DNA of 56,292 bases, from positions 1-56,292 of the forward strand of contig JAEUVK010000153.1 of NCBI GenBank assembly GCA_016787135.1, written 5' to 3'. The notes below the pieces were generated by a model that saw nothing but the letters and a program-made list of their open reading frames with translations, made no database searches and was not told the origin of the DNA. Origin of the DNA: Chitinophagaceae bacterium. Its GTDB lineage: Bacteria > Bacteroidota > Bacteroidia > Chitinophagales > Chitinophagaceae. Shown piece after piece: positions 52,840-56,292 of this stretch (the stretch's first letter is position 1; every line of letters begins with the position of its first letter). The position numbers were made by a program, and so were the translations under genes.

Positions 52840-52877
52840 AAACCCATCTGGCTTAAAGCTTGATGGGTTTATCTTTT
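52840..52877 (+). terminator. Rho-independent terminator after pdhB
   Basis: AAACCCATC / GATGGGTTT arms (52840-52848 and 52862-52870) with a 13-nt loop, then ATCTTTTT. A second small hairpin TTCAGATT/AATCTGAA lies just before it. Confidence 0.8.
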
Positions 52878-53139
52878 TAACAACTATAGTAAAATTACTC
52901 TGAATATTTATTTTGATGACCATGCAGCTTTTTAGTAGATAAAAAGCATCTTTGTAATGGTTTTTCATAGGATATTGGATTTTAAAACGAGGCTGGATGT
53001 CTATCCGGCCTCTATTATTTAAATACCTCGCATCTAAGGGAAGCCAGAAAATTTCTATTTCAGTCTTTACTTCAATGCCGTAGTAAAAACTTATAGCTCG
53101 CAGCTTCTTCCTATTTTTGCCCACTAAATCAAAAATTGA
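52878..53139 (+). promoter_or_regulatory. Intergenic region and -7 element for the NtrC-type gene
   Basis: A 262-bp stretch after the pdhB terminator. TATTTTTG at 53112-53119 is a full -7 match for the regulator starting at 53140. A minus-strand frame runs through here, but it crosses the terminator and the regulator start and has no family features. Confidence 0.5.
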
Positions 53140-54300
53140 ATGGCCGACATACTGATCATTGATGATGAAAAGGCGATCCGTAAGACACTGACCGAGATAT
53201 TGTCTTTTGAAGGATATAAGATCGAAGAAGCTTCTGATGGAGAAGAGGGCCTGAAGAAGTTTAAGGATAAATCGTATGATGTGGTGCTTTGCGATATTAA
53301 AATGCCGAAGCTGGACGGTATCGAGTTTTTGCAAAAGGCCGGCGAAGTAAATGGGGATACGCCTATCATAATGATCTCAGGGCATGGCAATATCGAAACA
53401 GCCGTGGAAGCGGTAAAAAAGGGGGCATATGATTTTATTTCAAAGCCGCCTGACCTGAACCGTCTGCTGATCACCATCCGCAATGCGATGGAAAAGACCA
53501 ACCTGGTGGCCGAGACAAAAGTGCTGAAAAGGAAAGTATCAAGGGTGCAGGAAATGGTGGGTGAATCAACGCCTATTAAAAAGATAAAGGATACGATTGA
53601 TAAAGTGGCAGGTACCGATGCCCGGATACTGATCACCGGTGAAAATGGAGTAGGTAAGGAGTTAGTGGCCCGCTGGATACATGAAAAGAGCAACCGTGCT
53701 TCAGGGCCCCTGGTCGAAGTGAATTGTGCCGCAATCCCCACAGAACTGATCGAAAGCGAATTATTCGGTCATGAAAAAGGATCATTTACTTCGGCTATTA
53801 AACAGCGTATCGGCAAATTTGAGCAGGCCAACGGCGGCACATTATTCCTTGATGAAATAGGTGATATGAGCCTGAGTGCACAGGCAAAAGTGCTGCGGGC
53901 TTTGCAGGAAGGTAAAATCACAAGAGTAGGTGCAGATAAAGACATTAATGTTGATGTCCGGGTAATAGCTGCAACCAATAAGGATCTTCTGAAGGAAGTA
54001 GATGCAAAGACTTTCCGGCTTGACCTTTACCACCGCCTGAGCGTTATCCTCATTCATGTTCCTTCCCTGAACGACAGGAAAGATGATATTCCGCTGCTCG
54101 TGGATCAGTTCCTCGAAGACATATGCAATGATTATGGTATCGCCACAAAAAGTATCCAGGATGATGCCATTGGATTGTTGAAGGAATATAACTGGACCGG
54201 GAATATCCGCGAATTGAGGAACGTGGTAGAAAGGCTGGTTATCCTTTCAGGTAAGGAGATCAATGCCGAGGATGTAAAGAGCTATGTGATGCCGAGGTGA
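53140..54300 (+). CDS. NtrC-type response regulator without DNA-binding domain
   Basis: A 386-residue regulator with a receiver domain (1-118; phosphoacceptor Asp52, Lys102) and an AAA+ sigma-54-activator-like domain: Walker A GENGVGKE (167-174), Walker B TLFLDEIG (234-241), sensor and arginine finger segments (FRLDLYHRL, 292-300) and the helical lid (NWTGNIREL). The loop that contacts sigma-54, GAFTGA in standard activators, reads GSFTSA (214-219). The chain ends at VKSYVMPR, about 60-90 residues before where NtrC-type proteins carry their Fis-like helix-turn-helix. It may act from solution, or be a phosphorelay or ATPase output not tied to sigma-54. No histidine kinase adjacent. Confidence 0.9.
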   Translation: MADILIIDDEKAIRKTLTEILSFEGYKIEEASDGEEGLKKFKDKSYDVVLCDIKMPKLDGIEFLQKAGEVNGDTPIIMISGHGNIETAVEAVKKGAYDFISKPPDLNRLLITIRNAMEKTNLVAETKVLKRKVSRVQEMVGESTPIKKIKDTIDKVAGTDARILITGENGVGKELVARWIHEKSNRASGPLVEVNCAAIPTELIESELFGHEKGSFTSAIKQRIGKFEQANGGTLFLDEIGDMSLSAQAKVLRALQEGKITRVGADKDINVDVRVIAATNKDLLKEVDAKTFRLDLYHRLSVILIHVPSLNDRKDDIPLLVDQFLEDICNDYGIATKSIQDDAIGLLKEYNWTGNIRELRNVVERLVILSGKEINAEDVKSYVMPR

Positions 54301-54424
54301 CCGGACGATCGACGGTAACCGGCAGCAATACATAGCATGATAGCCATTTGCCGGCTGTTGTCAACCATTCACCGTCTTTTACAAAACTTTCAATCTTATA
54401 ATTCCGACTACCGGATAATTCTGA

Positions 54425-54432
54425 TATTTTTG
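54425..54432 (+). promoter_or_regulatory. Bacteroidetes-type -7 element for lepB
   Basis: TATTTTTG, a full match, 20 bp before the ATG at 54453, giving a leader of about 14 nt. Confidence 0.55.
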
Positions 54433-54452
54433 CTCGCTATAAAATCAGGCTC

Positions 54453-56006
54453 ATGCCATTACAAAATTTACTGATCATTTATTTCATCGGGACACTACTT
54501 GTACTCCTGCCTTCATTCGGGCTGGCAAAACTTTTTGTGAAAGCAGGCGTGCCGGCATGGAAGGCGTATGTACCTTTTTATAATACATGGGTGATGCAGG
54601 ATATTGCACAAAGACCTAAATACTGGGTCTTCTGGCAATTCATTCCTGTCGTTGGTTGGTTCATCACCCCGGGGATATTCATCGAATTCGCTAAAGTATT
54701 CGGGCAATTTTCATTGCGGCACCATACACTTGCTTCCTTACTGCCATTTATCTATTTCCCATGGATCGGCAGCAAACCTGAAGTAAAACTCGTCGGCGCT
54801 GAAGCGGTAAAGAAACACAAAAAGAAAAGCTGGAGGGAATGGGTGGATGCGGCCATCTTTGCCATAGTAGCGGCTACACTTATCCGTACTTTTATATTTG
54901 AGGCCTATACGATCCCTTCCGGGTCAATGGAAAAGACATTATTGGTAAGAGATTTTCTTTTTGTTAGCAAACTTAGTTACGGACCACGCATTCCGAATAC
55001 ACCTCTATCGGTTCCTTTTGTACATAATTACCTGCCGGTCACTAATACGAAGTCATACTCTGAATTGATCAAACTGCCGTATATGAGGTGGTTTGCTACT
55101 TCACCGAAAAGGGGTGACGTGGTAGTGTTCAATTTCCCTGCCGGGGATACAGTAATACATGCGGATGGGTTTGAGTCAGCTCAGCCTTACTATGAAGTAA
55201 AAAGACTGGCTGAAAACGGAAGCCCTGAAGAAAAAAGATGGGCTCGTGAAATACTAAGCGATCCTGTCAATTACCCGGTTGTAGTACATCCGGCGGATAA
55301 AACTGACAACTATATCAAGCGTTGTGTTGGAATTGCGGGCGACAGTTTACAGGTCATTGATGGAAACCTTTACATCAATGGTAAGGAACAGGTTCCACCA
55401 CCCAGGTCAGAAAGAAACTATGAGGTAGAAGTCAATAATAATTTTTCTCTTGGTAAAGAATACCTGGAAGATATGGGAATAATGATCAATGAGACGGATA
55501 GAAGTTCAGATGTAATGCCGTTGATGGGGGGTAAGTACCGGGTGAATATGACATTGGAGGAAAAACAAATATTAGAGAAGTCAGGAATTGCAAAAAGTAT
55601 AGTTCCTTATTACGATAAATCTTCAAATCCGAACAGGTATTTTCCTTATGATACTTTGCATAACTGGTCAACTGACAGCTATGGCCCTGTATGGATCCCT
55701 AAAAAAGGAGTTTCTGTTAAACTTACTGCTGACAACTATTCCATTTATGAAAGAGCGATCCGGGTGTATGAAAAAAATGACTTCTACAGCAGCAATGGTA
55801 AATTCTATCTGAATGGAAAAGAAGTAGCGGAATATACATTCAAGATGGATTACTACTGGATGATGGGAGATAACCGCCAGGGTTCGCAGGATTCCCGCTT
55901 TTGGGGATTTGTACCCGAAGACAGGATAGTCGGTAAGGCCTGGATGATCTGGTTTAGCTGGGAAGGCGGGCCAAGATGGAAAAGATTATTCAACTTCGTA
56001 AAATAG
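54453..56006 (+). CDS. lepB: Signal peptidase I, long form with N-terminal membrane region
   Basis: Cleaves signal peptides at the outer face of the inner membrane. The 517-residue chain is longer than most. Residues 1-105 have about three membrane helices resembling the DUF5684 region, then a basic stretch and the usual membrane anchor (131-149). The Ser-Lys dyad is visible: Ser158 in PSGSMEKTL and Lys289 in YIKRCVGIAGD. Box E, MMGDNRQGSQDSRFWGFVP, is near the C-terminus. Two insertions stand out, one before the Lys (about 230-285) and one after it (about 315-460). It should process the many exported proteins in the window. Followed by a terminator. Confidence 0.94.
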   Translation: MPLQNLLIIYFIGTLLVLLPSFGLAKLFVKAGVPAWKAYVPFYNTWVMQDIAQRPKYWVFWQFIPVVGWFITPGIFIEFAKVFGQFSLRHHTLASLLPFIYFPWIGSKPEVKLVGAEAVKKHKKKSWREWVDAAIFAIVAATLIRTFIFEAYTIPSGSMEKTLLVRDFLFVSKLSYGPRIPNTPLSVPFVHNYLPVTNTKSYSELIKLPYMRWFATSPKRGDVVVFNFPAGDTVIHADGFESAQPYYEVKRLAENGSPEEKRWAREILSDPVNYPVVVHPADKTDNYIKRCVGIAGDSLQVIDGNLYINGKEQVPPPRSERNYEVEVNNNFSLGKEYLEDMGIMINETDRSSDVMPLMGGKYRVNMTLEEKQILEKSGIAKSIVPYYDKSSNPNRYFPYDTLHNWSTDSYGPVWIPKKGVSVKLTADNYSIYERAIRVYEKNDFYSSNGKFYLNGKEVAEYTFKMDYYWMMGDNRQGSQDSRFWGFVPEDRIVGKAWMIWFSWEGGPRWKRLFNFVK

Positions 56007-56016
56007 ACTAACTTTA

Positions 56017-56050
56017 AATGCCCCTGGATCATGAGGGGCATTATTGTTTT
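56017..56050 (+). terminator. Rho-independent terminator after lepB
   Basis: AATGCCCCT / AGGGGCATT stem with an 8-nt loop, then ATTGTTTTT. Confidence 0.85.
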
Positions 56051-56062
56051 TAACCTTAGCAT

Positions 56063-56292
56063 ATGAAGGAAAATAAGTTTGAATTCAGGTACGAAGTGTA
56101 CGACGATATCAGTGAATTGAAAAAAGAAGATGCGGAACTGCTGAATACCGCAAAGAACGTCACGAAACAGGCCTATGCGCCTTATTCCAACTTCTTCGTG
56201 GGGGCAGTTGCCAGATTGAATAACGGGGAAACAGTGGCCGGCACCAACCAGGAAAATGCATCTTACCCGGTTGGCATTTGCGCAGAAAGGGT
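56063..56292 (+). CDS. cdd: Cytidine deaminase, partial (cut by window end)
   Basis: Deaminates cytidine and deoxycytidine to uridine, in pyrimidine salvage. About 76 residues are present. YAPYSNFFVGAVARL is the conserved substrate-binding strand, NQENASYPVGICAE contains Asn-x-Glu and the Cys-Ala-Glu zinc and proton-shuttle site of the tetrameric bacterial class. The remaining Cys-x2-Cys zinc ligands lie beyond the window. ATG at 56063 follows the lepB terminator by a dozen bases, so it is a separate transcription unit. Confidence 0.93.
   Translation, partial: MKENKFEFRYEVYDDISELKKEDAELLNTAKNVTKQAYAPYSNFFVGAVARLNNGETVAGTNQENASYPVGICAER

Noticed and set aside
52828..53334. Minus-strand 168-residue frame
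   Set aside because: It overlaps the start of the NtrC-type gene and runs through the pdhB terminator, with no recognisable domain or signal.

Overview
The window looks like a chromosomal segment of a Bacteroidota member, probably Chitinophagaceae or a close relative. The evidence is: two secreted proteins with T9SS-type C-terminal regions and one with a CHU_C-type gliding-associated C-terminus; -7 elements of the Bacteroidetes form TAnnTTTG ahead of many genes; few Shine-Dalgarno sequences; and many short exported proteins of the sort common in this family. The placement is an inference from gene content; there is no rRNA in the window. I see no tRNA, rRNA, CRISPR array, insertion sequence, prophage or integrated element. 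Base composition looks even throughout.

Layout. 1-7.1 kb: a DUF3052-like protein, a CYTH protein, DNA primase (dnaG, minus strand), an exported Trp/Arg/His-rich protein, a coiled-coil protein and an EF-G paralogue with an altered switch I. 7.2-13.4 kb: an exported astacin-like metalloprotease with a duplicated C-terminal module, a two-gene GMC dehydrogenase with a Tat-type small subunit, and a divergent exported pullulanase. 13.6-24 kb: an RhlE-like DEAD-box helicase with a structured leader, then a run of exported hydrolases (Ppx/GppA-like protein, S1/P1 nuclease, sialate O-acetylesterase, SGNH hydrolase, DUF885 lipoprotein, a PL-like jelly roll) and a PAS histidine kinase.

24-39 kb: small exported proteins, an RRM RNA-binding protein, two AraC-type regulators, an SDR, a possible 23-codon gene with its own promoter and terminator, a TrkA-N potassium channel with a changed filter, a large CHU_C protein, a three-gene biotin-dependent acyl-CoA carboxylase operon, a NIPSNAP protein, an RteC-like protein and a Crp/Fnr regulator. 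39-49 kb: DUF4342, the selD-mnmH tRNA-selenation operon, an ELWxxDGT-repeat T9SS cargo, a thiolase, another T9SS cargo, a GNAT and a DoxX protein. 49-56.3 kb: a YpdA-type reductase, two neighbouring acidic lipoproteins that share a four-Cys module, PDH E1 beta, an NtrC-type regulator lacking its DNA-binding domain, a long signal peptidase I and the start of cytidine deaminase.

How the genes work together. The window is mostly core metabolism and information processing mixed with secreted scavenging enzymes. Clear functional units are selD-mnmH (selenophosphate made and used for tRNA 2-selenouridine), the BCCP/biotin carboxylase/carboxyltransferase operon, and the GMC/Tat-small-subunit dehydrogenase. 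The items most worth a second look are the four-Cys lipoprotein pair, the exported Ppx/GppA-like protein, the short gene at 27.4 kb, the HTH-less NtrC protein, the filter-variant channel and the dehydrogenase with a possible Fe-S site.
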